Notes: generated by a model from the letters alone, not told the origin. A DNA stretch of 64,000 nucleotides from Rickettsiales bacterium (GCA_035765535.1 DASTXE010000002.1:62001-126000); one strand, 5' to 3'; counted from the stretch's first letter, positions 35,402-44,363 are shown. Translations and numbers: made by a program.

Positions 35402-35600
35402 TAAAACTTGTGCGGTGCTGCCGAAAACAGGCCAGCACTATCATCAATTATTGGCCCTTAAGTCAAGCGGAATTTTCAATAATAAATGAGATAATGCTAA
35501 AAAAGCGGGCGGAGCAGGGGAAAGATGCTATTGAAGTGGCATTTTGCGTGGGTGCGGGTATAATCAGGCCGTATATTGGCCGCAAGGATTGTCTCTTACA

Positions 35601-36665
35601 ATGCATTCTCCCCATTACCCGACACTGGAAGTAAGCCTTGAGGCAGTCGCCCGCAATTACACGCTGTTGAAGAGAAAAGGGGCCGGGCGCTGTGCTGCGG
35701 TGGTGAAGGCCAATGCCTATGGTTTGGGAGCGGAGGAAGTGGCTCCCGCGCTGTATCACGCCGGATGTCGCGATTTCTTCGTTGCCACGCTCGATGAAGG
35801 CATCGCATTACGGCAGGTCTTCAGAAAACATAGCTTCGCTCAGGCAGATATTTACGTATTTCATGGTGTGCGTGCAGGGCAGGCAAGCGAGTTCGCCGCT
35901 TATGGCCTCATCCCGGTGCTTAATGACCGCGGGCAGATAGAGCATTGGCGCGATTCAGGCCGTTATGCATTGCATATAGATACAGGCATGTGTCGTCTGG
36001 GGGTGACGCCGCGGGAACTGGACGCTCTGCCGCCGGTAACGGGAAATCTTCAACTGGTAATGTCACATCTGGCCAATGCGGGTGATCCGCAAAGTCCCCA
36101 AAATGCCGAACAGCTGGAAGCCTTCAGGCAGGCATTGCATCATTTTCCAGGCATTCCGGCCAGCCTTGCCAACTCCTCAGGTGTGTTCCTCGGCAAGGAA
36201 TATCATTTCGATCTTTTGCGCCCTGGTTGCTCGCTTTATGGCATTTCGCCCAACACCTCATTACCCAATCCGGTGGAAAACGTAGTAAGGCTCTCCGCTC
36301 CCGTGCTGCAGTACCGCTTTATCGGCCAGGATCAGCTGGTGGGATACGGAGGTGAGGGCAGGGCTGGAAAAGGCGCAGTGCTCGCAACGCTGGAGCTTGG
36401 CTATGCGGATGGCTTCCTGCGTGCGCTGGGCAACCGGGCTTATGGCTTTGCCGAAGGGATAAAGGTGCCGATCATTGGCCGCGTATCCATGGATATGGTG
36501 AGCGTTGACCTGACGGCCGTGCCGGAACATCTGCGCACGCCGGATTTACGCATTACCTTTATCGGCCATGAACAGCCGGTGGATATTGTGGCGGAAACCG
36601 CGGGTACGATCGGGTACGAGATATTTACGCGACTTGGTACGCGGGTACGAAGGGTGTACGCTTGA
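35601..36665 (+). CDS. alr: Alanine racemase
   Basis: A 354-aa PLP enzyme making D-alanine for peptidoglycan. The PLP lysine lies in AVVKANAYGLG, the second catalytic Tyr region in GYADGFLRALGN, and GRVSMDMVSVDLT carries the Met-Asp-Met-Val block of alanine racemases. The start is set at ATG 35601 (MHSPHYPTLEVSLEAV), with AAGGAT about 12 bp upstream. The 3' end overlaps the convergent lpxC by 41 bp. Confidence 0.94.
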   Translation: MHSPHYPTLEVSLEAVARNYTLLKRKGAGRCAAVVKANAYGLGAEEVAPALYHAGCRDFFVATLDEGIALRQVFRKHSFAQADIYVFHGVRAGQASEFAAYGLIPVLNDRGQIEHWRDSGRYALHIDTGMCRLGVTPRELDALPPVTGNLQLVMSHLANAGDPQSPQNAEQLEAFRQALHHFPGIPASLANSSGVFLGKEYHFDLLRPGCSLYGISPNTSLPNPVENVVRLSAPVLQYRFIGQDQLVGYGGEGRAGKGAVLATLELGYADGFLRALGNRAYGFAEGIKVPIIGRVSMDMVSVDLTAVPEHLRTPDLRITFIGHEQPVDIVAETAGTIGYEIFTRLGTRVRRVYA

Positions 36666-37566
36666 TGGCAGCCTTCGGCTTGGCCGAAGTGGTCAGCCTC
36701 CAGGCGTCACGGTCAGCAAACAGCGCACGCAGCAGTTTGTTATTAATGCCATGGCCCGGACGATGCGTAGTGACGGCGCCGCGCAGCCTCATGCCGCTTA
36801 AGTAAAAGTCGCCGACGCAATCCAGCGCTTTATGGCGTACAAACTCGTCATTATAACGCAGGCCTTCTTCGTTTAGCACAGCTTTGTCACCGATGACGAT
36901 GGCGTTATCCAGTGAGCCTCCACGTGCAAGACCCATGGCCTGCAGCTTTTCCACGTCCGAAGCAAAGCCGAATGTGCGGGCGCGGCACAGAGCGTTCTTA
37001 AAACTCTGCTGGCTGAAATCGTACAAAGCCTGCTGGCGCGGAATGACGCTGCCGGGATAGTCGATCGAGATGTCGAGCGAAAAACCATCCAGCGGAGCGA
37101 TGGTTGCGGTGGATCCGCCTTCGCTGATGGTGATGGCCTGCAGTACTTCAACAAAGCTGCGATGCGCCTGGAGTTCTTTCACGCCCACGCATTCCAGCAG
37201 GAATACGAATGGTTCGGAACTGCCATCCATAATAGGCACTTCGGCATTGTCCAGCGTGATAATGACATTGTCCACGCCCATGCCCCACAGCGCGGCCATC
37301 AGATGTTCGATGGTGCTGACGCTGACATTATGCTCATTGCTGATCGTGGTGCCGAGCATGGTGTTCGTGACGGCCAGATAGTTGGCGGGGACGACGGATT
37401 TTTCTTCTTCGACGTCGAGACGGATGAACTGAACGCCCGTATCCGCTTCCGCCGGATAGAATTTCATGGTAACGGTCTTACCGGAATGCAACCCGATGCC
37501 AGAGCAGGAGATCTGGCCGGCGATGGTGGTCTGATGCAGCGAACGGAAGTGAGAATTATCGAGCAT
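36625..37566 (-). CDS. lpxC: UDP-3-O-acyl-N-acetylglucosamine deacetylase
   Basis: A 313-aa zinc deacetylase, the committed step of lipid A synthesis. The start at ATG 37566 gives MLDNSHFRSLHQTTIAG; the frame is open further up. Motifs: GIGLHSGKTV, STIEHLMAALWGMGVDN (first Zn His), MDGSSEPFV, and RHKALDCVGDFYLSG (second Zn His, Zn Asp). Presence of lpxC with the O-antigen ligase below shows that this organism makes LPS. The last 14 codons overlap alr on the other strand. Confidence 0.96.
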   Translation of the reverse strand: MLDNSHFRSLHQTTIAGQISCSGIGLHSGKTVTMKFYPAEADTGVQFIRLDVEEEKSVVPANYLAVTNTMLGTTISNEHNVSVSTIEHLMAALWGMGVDNVIITLDNAEVPIMDGSSEPFVFLLECVGVKELQAHRSFVEVLQAITISEGGSTATIAPLDGFSLDISIDYPGSVIPRQQALYDFSQQSFKNALCRARTFGFASDVEKLQAMGLARGGSLDNAIVIGDKAVLNEEGLRYNDEFVRHKALDCVGDFYLSGMRLRGAVTTHRPGHGINNKLLRALFADRDAWRLTTSAKPKAAIKRTPFVPAYQVA

Positions 37567-37663
37567 TTTTATCACTTTATATCTGGTTGCTATGGAAGCC
37601 AAGATACCTGCTTGCACCGCAACACGCAAATCACAGTTTATTACGAAATGTTACAAATATAAT

Positions 37664-38542
37664 CTATTGTAATAACTGGCGATTCCTTTCTTCCTGCGCC
37701 TTGCGTTCCGTGAGTTCCTGTTCCGTCAGGCAGTTAAACCAGTGGCGACCGGGAAGCTTGCGCTCAATGAACTGGTTGATACAGGATAGAAGAAATTCCC
37801 GGTCCGTAGTGGTGGGGGCAACGGGGCGTATATCGAAGCGGTGGACGATGCCATGAACGTCTACGCTAAACTTGCGGCCCATATTGACGACCGGATTGTC
37901 TTCAATGATTTCTACGGATGTATGGGTTTTGTCAGGTGCGCTCAGATGGACAATGAAATAGCTGCGGAAAGGCAGGTCAGCTCCGTTAGCGCTATATTGA
38001 GAATACCAGTAAGGTGTATCGGGGCTCCATAGATAAATATCTTCGGAACGCTCTTCATTGGAAAGCTTGGCGTAGCGTTGCAAGGCAGGGTTATCCATGC
38101 CCAATATACTGTAAGGCGTCACCTCTTGCAGGCGTCGTTGCATGGGCTTATAAGCAGCAAAGAACACATAGAATTTATTGGGTCGCACAAGCGGGAAGGC
38201 AATGAATTTCCGGTAAGCGGCCTTGCTCAGTCCATGGATATCTTTGGCATTATCCGGCAGCTGGTAGATGGCTCCGTTATAATCTTCGAAGAAGGCGCGA
38301 TCGTCGGCGCTGAACTGAAGATTGATGCGGTCGCGGACGAATTCCAGCGGGTAGGGAAGAACATCGGATACAAAATCCTGCTGTCCGTCTGCGGTAAGCT
38401 GAGGGTCCTGCTGCGCCGTGCCCTGTACAGGCGCTCCCGTAAAGCACAATATTGCAGCTAGCATAAAAAATGCTTTTCGTGTTTGCCTGCCGGGTGCTAT
38501 AGAGGTGAGCAGACGAAATAAAAACAGGTTTATTCGCGCCAT
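37664..38542 (-). CDS. Hypothetical secreted protein
   Basis: About 292 aa. I do not recognise the family. The N-terminus is hydrophobic (MLAAILCFTGAPVQGTA) and reads as a signal sequence, whether the gene starts at 38542 (MARINLF), 38548 or 38464. The mature part is rich in aromatic residues (YWYSQYSANG, FRSYFIVHLSAPD) and ends in a charged helix (TEQELTERKAQEERN). Two cysteines near the C-terminus (SCINQF, NCLTE) may pair. The ATG at 38542 overlaps the ATG of divergent bamE, so the true start is uncertain. Confidence 0.68.
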   Translation of the reverse strand: MARINLFLFRLLTSIAPGRQTRKAFFMLAAILCFTGAPVQGTAQQDPQLTADGQQDFVSDVLPYPLEFVRDRINLQFSADDRAFFEDYNGAIYQLPDNAKDIHGLSKAAYRKFIAFPLVRPNKFYVFFAAYKPMQRRLQEVTPYSILGMDNPALQRYAKLSNEERSEDIYLWSPDTPYWYSQYSANGADLPFRSYFIVHLSAPDKTHTSVEIIEDNPVVNMGRKFSVDVHGIVHRFDIRPVAPTTTDREFLLSCINQFIERKLPGRHWFNCLTEQELTERKAQEERNRQLLQ

Positions 38543-39047
38543 GAACATAAAGATATCGTTACGGGATGTAGGAGTTGCGTCGGCTATGCTGGTTATAGCC
38601 GCATGCAGCGATACTGTAAACCGCGGACATTTGAAAGAAGACGAAGCCATGGCGCACATTAAGGTCGGGGTTACGACCGAGAGCCAGGTGCGGCAGGAAC
38701 TCGGCTCTCCCTCGAGCGAGTCCAGCTTCGGCCCCAAGACATGGTATTACGTCTCCAGTATTTACCAGAACCGCGCGATCCTTGCGCCACGTCTTATTTC
38801 ACAGCACACGACGGAAATTGCATTCAATCAGGACCACGTTGTCTCCGGCATCAAGGAATATACGCTGGCGGACAGTAAAGACATCCAGATCGAGAAACGC
38901 ATCACTCCGAGCGAAGGCCAGCATCTGGGATTTTTCGAGCAGGTATTTGCTAATCTCGGAAGGTTCAACAAGAACCAGAATGGGACCGATATCAGCCATG
39001 GTCATAGCTCGACAGGAGGCGCTCCCACAGGCTATCCGGGAAGGTAG
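38541..39047 (+). CDS. bamE: Outer-membrane protein assembly factor BamE (SmpA/OmlA family)
   Basis: A 168-aa lipoprotein starting at ATG 38541 with lipobox VIAAC. The BamE core follows: GHLKEDEAMAHIKVGVTTESQ, QELGSPSSESSFGPKTWYYVS, and the strand TTEIAFNQDHVVSGIKEYTL. BamE helps the BAM complex insert outer-membrane beta-barrels. The C-terminal 50 residues are a low-complexity extension (GHSSTGGAPTGYPG) beyond the E. coli length. Its start codon shares three bases of the sequence CATG with the divergent gene. Confidence 0.9.
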   Translation: MNIKISLRDVGVASAMLVIAACSDTVNRGHLKEDEAMAHIKVGVTTESQVRQELGSPSSESSFGPKTWYYVSSIYQNRAILAPRLISQHTTEIAFNQDHVVSGIKEYTLADSKDIQIEKRITPSEGQHLGFFEQVFANLGRFNKNQNGTDISHGHSSTGGAPTGYPGR

Positions 39048-39161
39048 AAATTTCCTCCGGCTAAAGCAAAACAGCGTTTGACTAAACCGGAATTAGGGGA
39101 TTAGTATACTTGCGTCACAACCTCGTTAAATGCAACCAGCAACAACCCAGGAGAGTACATT

Positions 39162-40028
39162 ATGTTTCGCCGCAAAGAAGAAGAATCTAATGATGGTTAC
39201 CAGGCTTCGGCAGGCACGGCCCAGGAACCGTCCACCGGTGCAGCTAAAAGCGGTGAAAACGCTCCTTCCGGCGCGGCTCAGGTGCAGCCCCTGCATCAGT
39301 CCCAGCCTGCTCAGTCCTCTCCCGCAGCTTCTCAGCCGGTAGCAGCACCGGTAGTACAACCTGCGGTGCGTCCGGTTGCTGATATGGCCCGCCCTGCAGC
39401 AGCGGCAGGTGCTCCGGCTGCAGCTACTCCTGGCTATCGCCCGTCCCCGGTAACGGATTTCAACCGCTCGCCCGCAAGCCCGTCTCCGGCTCGCCCTGTG
39501 GGTCAGACACCCTCTTCCTCTGCAACAGTATCCCATTCTTTCCCCAGCAGCGCTGACAGGCAGACCACTAATACCGGTGGCAAAACGAGCCCGCGTATCC
39601 TGACGGTTGGTAACGACATCCTGCTCAAAGGTGAAATCGCGACTTGCGACCGTGTTGTGATCGAAGGCCGTGTTGAAGCGAAACTCAGCGACGTGCATAC
39701 GGTGGAAATCGCTGGCAGCGGTTCTTTCAAAGGCACTGCTGAAGTGGAAGATGCTGAAGTCAGCGGCCTGTTCGAAGGTGATCTCGCTGTGCGCAACCGC
39801 CTCGTGATCTACGCGAACGGCGAAGTGCGTGGCAACATCACCTACGGCGAAATCGAAATCGAACGTGGCGGCAAGCTGACCGGTCAGATCAAGACCGTAG
39901 GCGGCGCAGCAACTTCCGGCTCCTCGGCTGCTGCTGCTTCCGGCAGCGCATCTTCCGGTGAAAAGCCGAACCTGCTGGACGTGCTGGATGCAAAGTCTTC
40001 CCGTAAGGAAGCTGGTGGTCACCACTAA
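39162..40028 (+). CDS. Bactofilin family cytoskeletal protein
   Basis: A 288-aa protein with a strong AGGAG site 10 bp before the ATG. Residues 1-140 are a Pro/Ala/Ser/Gln-rich disordered region. Residues about 145-250 are the bactofilin right-handed beta-helix (ILTVGNDILLKGEIATCDRV, EGRVEAKLSD, GLFEGDLAVRNRLVIYANG, YGEIEIERGGKLTGQI). Bactofilins polymerise without nucleotides and position cell-wall enzymes, stalks or polar structures. The disordered N-terminus is longer than usual. A strong terminator follows. Confidence 0.92.
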   Translation: MFRRKEEESNDGYQASAGTAQEPSTGAAKSGENAPSGAAQVQPLHQSQPAQSSPAASQPVAAPVVQPAVRPVADMARPAAAAGAPAAATPGYRPSPVTDFNRSPASPSPARPVGQTPSSSATVSHSFPSSADRQTTNTGGKTSPRILTVGNDILLKGEIATCDRVVIEGRVEAKLSDVHTVEIAGSGSFKGTAEVEDAEVSGLFEGDLAVRNRLVIYANGEVRGNITYGEIEIERGGKLTGQIKTVGGAATSGSSAAAASGSASSGEKPNLLDVLDAKSSRKEAGGHH

Positions 40029-40054
40029 GACGCCTTAAGCATTAAGAAATGCAA

Positions 40055-40085
40055 ATACCCCGCCCGAAAGGCGGGGTATTTTTTT
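40055..40085 (+). terminator. Rho-independent terminator after the bactofilin gene
   Basis: Perfect 11-bp stem AATACCCCGCC (40055-40065) / GGCGGGGTATT (40071-40081) with loop CGAAA, followed by a T-run. Its symmetry (A-run on the other side) lets it also act for the convergent small membrane gene. Confidence 0.93.
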
Positions 40086-40090
40086 GTGGG

Positions 40091-40255
40091 TTAGATTCCC
40101 CAGATATTCATAATCATAATGATTGCGATAATGGCGGCGATTGCCTGCACGCCCCATTTGATGCCTTCTCCCTTGATGGGAGCAGTCGCGACAACTTCCC
40201 TTGCTATACCCAGGCAGATCAATACGACCGCCGTAAGCAACAGGTGCATTATCAT
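40091..40255 (-). CDS. Small two-helix membrane protein
   Basis: A 54-aa protein (MIMHLLLTAVVLICLG start) with two hydrophobic helices separated by a short polar loop (REVVATAPIKGEGIKW). An excellent GGAGG lies 4-5 bp before the ATG at 40255 (10 bp before the next ATG, 40249), which argues that it is real despite its size. No family recognised. It ends just beyond the bactofilin terminator. Confidence 0.6.
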   Translation of the reverse strand: MIMHLLLTAVVLICLGIAREVVATAPIKGEGIKWGVQAIAAIIAIIMIMNIWGI

Positions 40256-40354
40256 AATTCCTCCATGCGGCATTGGTAAGTTACACCGCTAATACTATTA
40301 GTATAATGGAAATGATATAAGATTTACATGTGGTTCTGGCGTATAAACTCGTAT

Positions 40355-41356
40355 TTACTTCGCGTAAACCTGATCAAACGTACCGCCATCCACGAAATGT
40401 TTTTGCTGCACGGTTTTCCATCCGCCCATCTCTTCGATCGTCAGCAGGGATATCTTGGGAAAAATATCGGAATGCTCAGCAAGCACGGCCGGATCGCTGG
40501 GGCGGTAATAAAATTTTGCCATGAGCTCCTGCGAATCCTTGGTATACAGATGTTCCAGATACTCATGCGCAGCGGCCTCCGTCCCGTTTTTCTGGGCGTT
40601 TTTAGTAATGACAGCTACCGGAGGTTCCGCCAGAATGCTGATGGATGGTGTAACGACCTCATATTGCCCTTTCGCCAGCTTATTGGTAATAAGCAAAGCT
40701 TCACTCTCCCATGTGATCAATACATCGCCAATGCCGCGTTTAGTGAAGCTCGTCGTTGCTCCGCGCGCACCGGTATCCAGCAGCGGTACATGTTTGAACA
40801 ACTGTGCGATGAAAGCCTTAGCAGCTTCTTCATTGTTATTATTCTTCTTATAGGCATATCCCCATGCTGCAAGGTAATTCCAGCGCGCGCCGCCTGAGGT
40901 TTTGGGGTTGGGGGTCAGCACCTGCACGCCGTCTTTTACCAGATCATCCCAGTCGTGGATATGTTTGGGATTATCCTTGTGCACCAGGAAAACAATTGCG
41001 GAATCGCAGGGGGCGCTGTTGTGAGGGAATTTGGTTTGCCAGTCCGGCTCCAGAAGCTTTCCGCGTTCGGCGATGACATCAATATCATAGGCCAGGGCAA
41101 GCGTGGCGACATCGGCATTGAGTCCATCCATAATGGCGCGGGCCTGCTTGCCGGAACCGCCATGCGACTGGTTGATCTTGATATCCTTGCCGGTCTTGCT
41201 TTTCCAGTACTGCGTGAATTCTCTATTATACGCTTCATAAAACTCACGGGTAGGATCGTAGGAAACATTCAGCATCTGTAACGTATCTTCCGCATAAGCT
41301 GCAGCAGACAGACTGACGATGGTGGAGGTAAGAAAGGCAGCCAGTAATTTACGCAT
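40355..41356 (-). CDS. Sulfate/thiosulfate ABC-transporter substrate-binding protein
   Basis: A 333-aa periplasmic protein with a cleaved signal (LLAAFLTSTIVSLSAAAYA). Sbp/CysP motifs: LNVSYDPTREFYEAYN, SHGGSGKQARAIMDGL, DVATLALAYDID, and LTPNPKTSGGARWNYLAAWG. It binds sulfate or thiosulfate for the Cys importer, but no permease or ATPase genes (cysTWA) are here. It starts 17 bp after the porin gene with a TAGGAGA ribosome site, so the two are probably one operon. Confidence 0.93.
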   Translation of the reverse strand: MRKLLAAFLTSTIVSLSAAAYAEDTLQMLNVSYDPTREFYEAYNREFTQYWKSKTGKDIKINQSHGGSGKQARAIMDGLNADVATLALAYDIDVIAERGKLLEPDWQTKFPHNSAPCDSAIVFLVHKDNPKHIHDWDDLVKDGVQVLTPNPKTSGGARWNYLAAWGYAYKKNNNNEEAAKAFIAQLFKHVPLLDTGARGATTSFTKRGIGDVLITWESEALLITNKLAKGQYEVVTPSISILAEPPVAVITKNAQKNGTEAAAHEYLEHLYTKDSQELMAKFYYRPSDPAVLAEHSDIFPKISLLTIEEMGGWKTVQQKHFVDGGTFDQVYAK

Positions 41357-41373
41357 TGCTAAGTCTCCTATAA

Positions 41374-42804
41374 TTAGAATTTAACCTGAGTGCGGCCAAG
41401 AATGGCTCTTTCGGTGGGCCTGTCACCGTTATTGGCTGCGCCGCCGCTGAAGGAGGTCACGGCGAAGTCCAGATTGAACTTAACCGCTGGGTTCAGATAC
41501 CAGTTGCCGCCGAACGTCGTTTCCTGCGCTTCGTTCGCGGAAGTAGAGGAACTGGCAAACACAGGGAAGGCCGCCTGATCCACCTGCAGTTTGCCTACAC
41601 GCCCTGCAAGTTCAAACGCACCCCATTCGCCATTTGCCGGGTCAAAATTATGTTTGGGGACTACGCCTGAGAAACTGGCATCTTCTCCCGTTACGACATA
41701 GGTGACAATGGCCTGCCAGGCATCGTTGCGCAGATCCGCTCTTACATTGCCGGAAGCAAGTTTCTGCTGCTCCAGCACATATTCTCCCAGAAGACTGAAA
41801 GGACCGTTATAATAGGTCAGCTGTGGATTCAGGCGCCACTGGCCTCCATCCGCATAAGCCGAAGTGGCATAGGTAAAGAATTTCGACTGTGCGGGCGTCA
41901 CATAGCCGGTGGTGAGATCTTGCGATGTCAAAGAAGCATCATGCGTGCCATATGAGGCCGCTGTGCCGATACCAAGACCTTTCAATGCTTTAATATCAGT
42001 CTGCGCGAAAGGGCGAACAAGAAGGCGACCAACAACAGACTTTCCGTCGTCTGCGCCGTTACTCAGATTGACCTGATCCGGTGCGCCGTCGGTAAAGGCA
42101 AGGTTATATTCCAGCACATTGGAAAACAGCTTGCCATAAACACCGATGCCGTTATCGCGGTAGGGCACGAGGTTAGTGGTAAGTCCTCGTTCTACGAACA
42201 GGATATTCTGCTCCGGCTGCCAGCGTTCAAGCCCGAGCGGCACTTTGAATTTACCGATCCGGGCGTTAAAGGCTTCGGATGCGTTATAGTCGCCATACGC
42301 ATCCATAAGGGTGCTCTGGCCGTTGCCGAAATCCAGCATGAGCCGCGCACTGAATTTATCGAAAATTTTCGCTTCAAAAATCGGTCGCGCGGAACGTATG
42401 AAGAACTGGCTCGGATTGTTTGAGGGAGTATCATGTCCGGTGAATTCACGCCCGTCGAACTGGAAATAACCACTGACTTTCAACTGGGACTGTCGGTCAG
42501 GTGAAGTGATTGTTAAGCCTTTGCCGCTTTCATAAGCGACGCTGGCATTATTGGCAGCAGGCGCAGCAGCGTATGCGGTAGATGAGGTAGCAACAGCGGG
42601 AGGTGTTGTAGTAGTGGCAAAGGGAGAAGGAGATACGGCTGGTGATGCTTTTACACTTTTCTGCGTTTCCTTTTTCTCCAATGCATCCAGTCTGGCTTCC
42701 AGTGCTTTAATCTGGGCACGCAATGCTGCGGTTTCTTCATTGGCCGTTGCGGATTGGAAGGGGGTGCTCACCATAATGGCAGACAGCAGCAAAGCTTTTT
42801 TCAC
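41374..42804 (-). CDS. OprP/OprO-type anion porin
   Basis: A 476-aa outer-membrane beta-barrel. I place the start at GTG 42804 because AGAGG lies 8 bp upstream and a clean signal follows (KKALLLSAIMVSTPFQSATA). Next come a coiled-coil region (ALRAQIKALEARLDALEK) and a Pro/Ala linker. The barrel is of the phosphate-selective porin O/P family: FQFDGREFTG, RSARPIFEAKIFDKFSARLMLDFG, IGKFKVPLGLERWQPE, and a terminal beta-strand ending in Phe (TQVKF). Pairing with a sulfate-binding protein suggests that it serves sulfate or another oxyanion. Confidence 0.9.
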   Translation of the reverse strand: MKKALLLSAIMVSTPFQSATANEETAALRAQIKALEARLDALEKKETQKSVKASPAVSPSPFATTTTPPAVATSSTAYAAAPAANNASVAYESGKGLTITSPDRQSQLKVSGYFQFDGREFTGHDTPSNNPSQFFIRSARPIFEAKIFDKFSARLMLDFGNGQSTLMDAYGDYNASEAFNARIGKFKVPLGLERWQPEQNILFVERGLTTNLVPYRDNGIGVYGKLFSNVLEYNLAFTDGAPDQVNLSNGADDGKSVVGRLLVRPFAQTDIKALKGLGIGTAASYGTHDASLTSQDLTTGYVTPAQSKFFTYATSAYADGGQWRLNPQLTYYNGPFSLLGEYVLEQQKLASGNVRADLRNDAWQAIVTYVVTGEDASFSGVVPKHNFDPANGEWGAFELAGRVGKLQVDQAAFPVFASSSTSANEAQETTFGGNWYLNPAVKFNLDFAVTSFSGGAANNGDRPTERAILGRTQVKF

Positions 42805-42870
42805 AGTCCGTACCTCTGATAATTGCAAAATGAAAAAGCTTATAGCGTATATGGAGTATATGCGCAATTA

Positions 42871-42900
42871 TGAATGTATATTGAATTAAATTCACATTCA
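42871..42900. promoter_or_regulatory. 30-bp nested dyad upstream of the porin operon
   Basis: Outer arms TGAATGT (42871-42877) / ACATTCA (42894-42900) surround a near-palindrome GAATTAAATTC (42883-42893). Its centre is about 80 bp upstream of the porin start. The symmetry fits a dimeric repressor or activator site, possibly linked to anion limitation; no known consensus is matched. Confidence 0.4.
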
Positions 42901-42939
42901 TTTGGGTGAAAATAGTAAGAGAACGAATGAAGCAAGCTG

Positions 42940-43512
42940 TTAGGCTGTAATGCCGAATGCTTCCAGCATCGCTTTTACTTCGCATAGCGGCAGGCCGACA
43001 ACATTGGAGTAAGAGCCGTTGATGAAGGGAATAAATGCGCCAGCAAGGCCCTGAATAGCATATCCACCTGCTTTGCCATGCCATTCGCCGTTAGCGATAT
43101 AGTGATCGATTTCTCCAGCGCTTAAACGTTTAAAGCGTACATGGGTCTCAACATGTTTCTGCCGTAACACTTTATCCTGTAGCATAGCGACAGCGGTGAC
43201 AACGCGATGCCTGCGGCCTGAGAGTAAGGTAAGACACCGCCGCGCAGTAGCTTCGTCTTCTGCTTTAGGAAGTATACGTCTGCCACAGAAAACCACTGTA
43301 TCCGCCGCAAGCACGGTATGGCCTGGCATGCGCGCGGCAATCAGGGAGGCTTTTTCCAGTGCTACGCGCTTGGCATAGCAAATAGGGAGTTCGCCCTTCA
43401 GGGGCGTTTCATCAATATCGGCTGGGGAAACACCGGCAGGTTTGATGCCGATCTGAGCAAGCAGCTCCAGCCTGCGCGGGGAGGCGGATGCAAGGATTAA
43501 GGGGCTGCTCAT
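42940..43512 (-). CDS. maf: Maf family nucleoside-triphosphate pyrophosphatase
   Basis: A 190-aa protein with the Maf beginning LILASASPRRLELL, the strand VLAADTVVFCGRRILPKAED, and LAGAFIPFINGSYSNVVGLP. Maf proteins hydrolyse non-canonical or pyrimidine NTPs and influence septation. The gene follows infA after 14 bp on the same strand, a conserved alphaproteobacterial pair. Confidence 0.94.
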   Translation of the reverse strand: MSSPLILASASPRRLELLAQIGIKPAGVSPADIDETPLKGELPICYAKRVALEKASLIAARMPGHTVLAADTVVFCGRRILPKAEDEATARRCLTLLSGRRHRVVTAVAMLQDKVLRQKHVETHVRFKRLSAGEIDHYIANGEWHGKAGGYAIQGLAGAFIPFINGSYSNVVGLPLCEVKAMLEAFGITA

Positions 43513-43526
43513 CGGCTGGATTCGGC

Positions 43527-43775
43527 TTATGCCGCGCCGCCTGCAGGCGGAGCTCCGTCTTTGTGGCGGAATTTAATGCGGCCTTTGGTAAGGTCGTACG
43601 GGGTCATTTCCACGGTCACGACGTCGCCGACAAGGATACGGATGCGGTTCTTGCGCATCTTGCCGGAAGTCACGGCGATCAGTACATGCCCGTTTTCAAG
43701 CTTCACGCGGAACATCGCGTTGGGCAGCAGTTCCAGAACCGTTCCGGTAAATTCAAGTAGTTCTTCTTTAGCCAT
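43527..43775 (-). CDS. infA: Translation initiation factor IF-1
   Basis: An 82-aa S1/OB-fold protein that binds the 30S A site. The family core is plain: [44 protein letters not shown] and [13 protein letters not shown]. Typical IF-1 ends near residue 72; this one carries an extra [10 protein letters not shown] tail. It is co-transcribed with maf. Confidence 0.96.
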   Translation of the reverse strand: MAKEELLEFTGTVLELLPNAMFRVKLENGHVLIAVTSGKMRKNRIRILVGDVVTVEMTPYDLTKGRIKFRHKDGAPPAGGAA

Positions 43776-43868
43776 AAATTACGTGTAATTCTATATAAAG
43801 GTTTTTAACTCTAAGCGTGATTACCAGCATCTGATGGGCTTGTCCAGAATTGACTGTTCTGGGGTAAT

Positions 43869-43897
43869 AAAAAACCTCGCTGCAGGTTGCAGCGAGG
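43869..43897 (-). terminator. Rho-independent terminator after the phasin gene
   Basis: A 10-bp stem CCTCGCTGCA / TGCAGCGAGG (43875-43884, 43888-43897) with a short loop, followed on the minus strand by TTTTTTATT. It separates the phasin gene from infA-maf. Confidence 0.9.
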
Positions 43898-43922
43898 TGA
43901 TTTATTCGTAAAGCAAAACCTA

Positions 43923-44363
43923 TTAGGCGGCTTTCTTCTTAGCAGCGCTCGGAGCGGAGGCAGCTTCGGAGAATTCCTTTACCTGTTCGGAAATGTGCTT
44001 GTTTACAACTTCGAAAACTTCCTGAGCGGATTTGGTGCCCAGTTCAACGAGCTCGCGAACGCTGTTAACGTTGTATTCGAGCCAGTTTTTAGCGAAGTCA
44101 GCCTGCTTTGCAGCAGCGTTTTCCGGGGTTGCGTTGCTAGCGATTTCTTTCGTTGCTTTGATAGCCTGCTCAGCATTGGAACGCAGGATTTCAGCCTGAC
44201 GGCGTGCAATTTCCTGGGTGCTGGCGGTAGCAATCTGGATAACGTTGGAAGTCGTTTCCGCGTTGCGGCGGTACTGGCTGATGATCTGGTTGACGTCAAT
44301 AGCCGGAGCTTTGAAATCCCCAAATACTTTCGTCCATTCGGTGAATGCGTTATTGTATGTCAT
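43923..44363 (-). CDS. Phasin family protein
   Basis: A 146-aa helical protein with AAGGAG 10 bp before the ATG. It has the phasin core: NAETTSNVIQIATASTQEIARRQAEI and ADFAKNWLEYNVNSVRELVELG (each spread over longer amphipathic helices), with a Lys/Ala-rich tail (SAAKKKAA). Phasins coat polyhydroxyalkanoate granules; no PHA synthase is in the window, so granule binding is a family inference. The strong ribosome site and terminator suggest high expression. Confidence 0.88.
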   Translation of the reverse strand: MTYNNAFTEWTKVFGDFKAPAIDVNQIISQYRRNAETTSNVIQIATASTQEIARRQAEILRSNAEQAIKATKEIASNATPENAAAKQADFAKNWLEYNVNSVRELVELGTKSAQEVFEVVNKHISEQVKEFSEAASAPSAAKKKAA

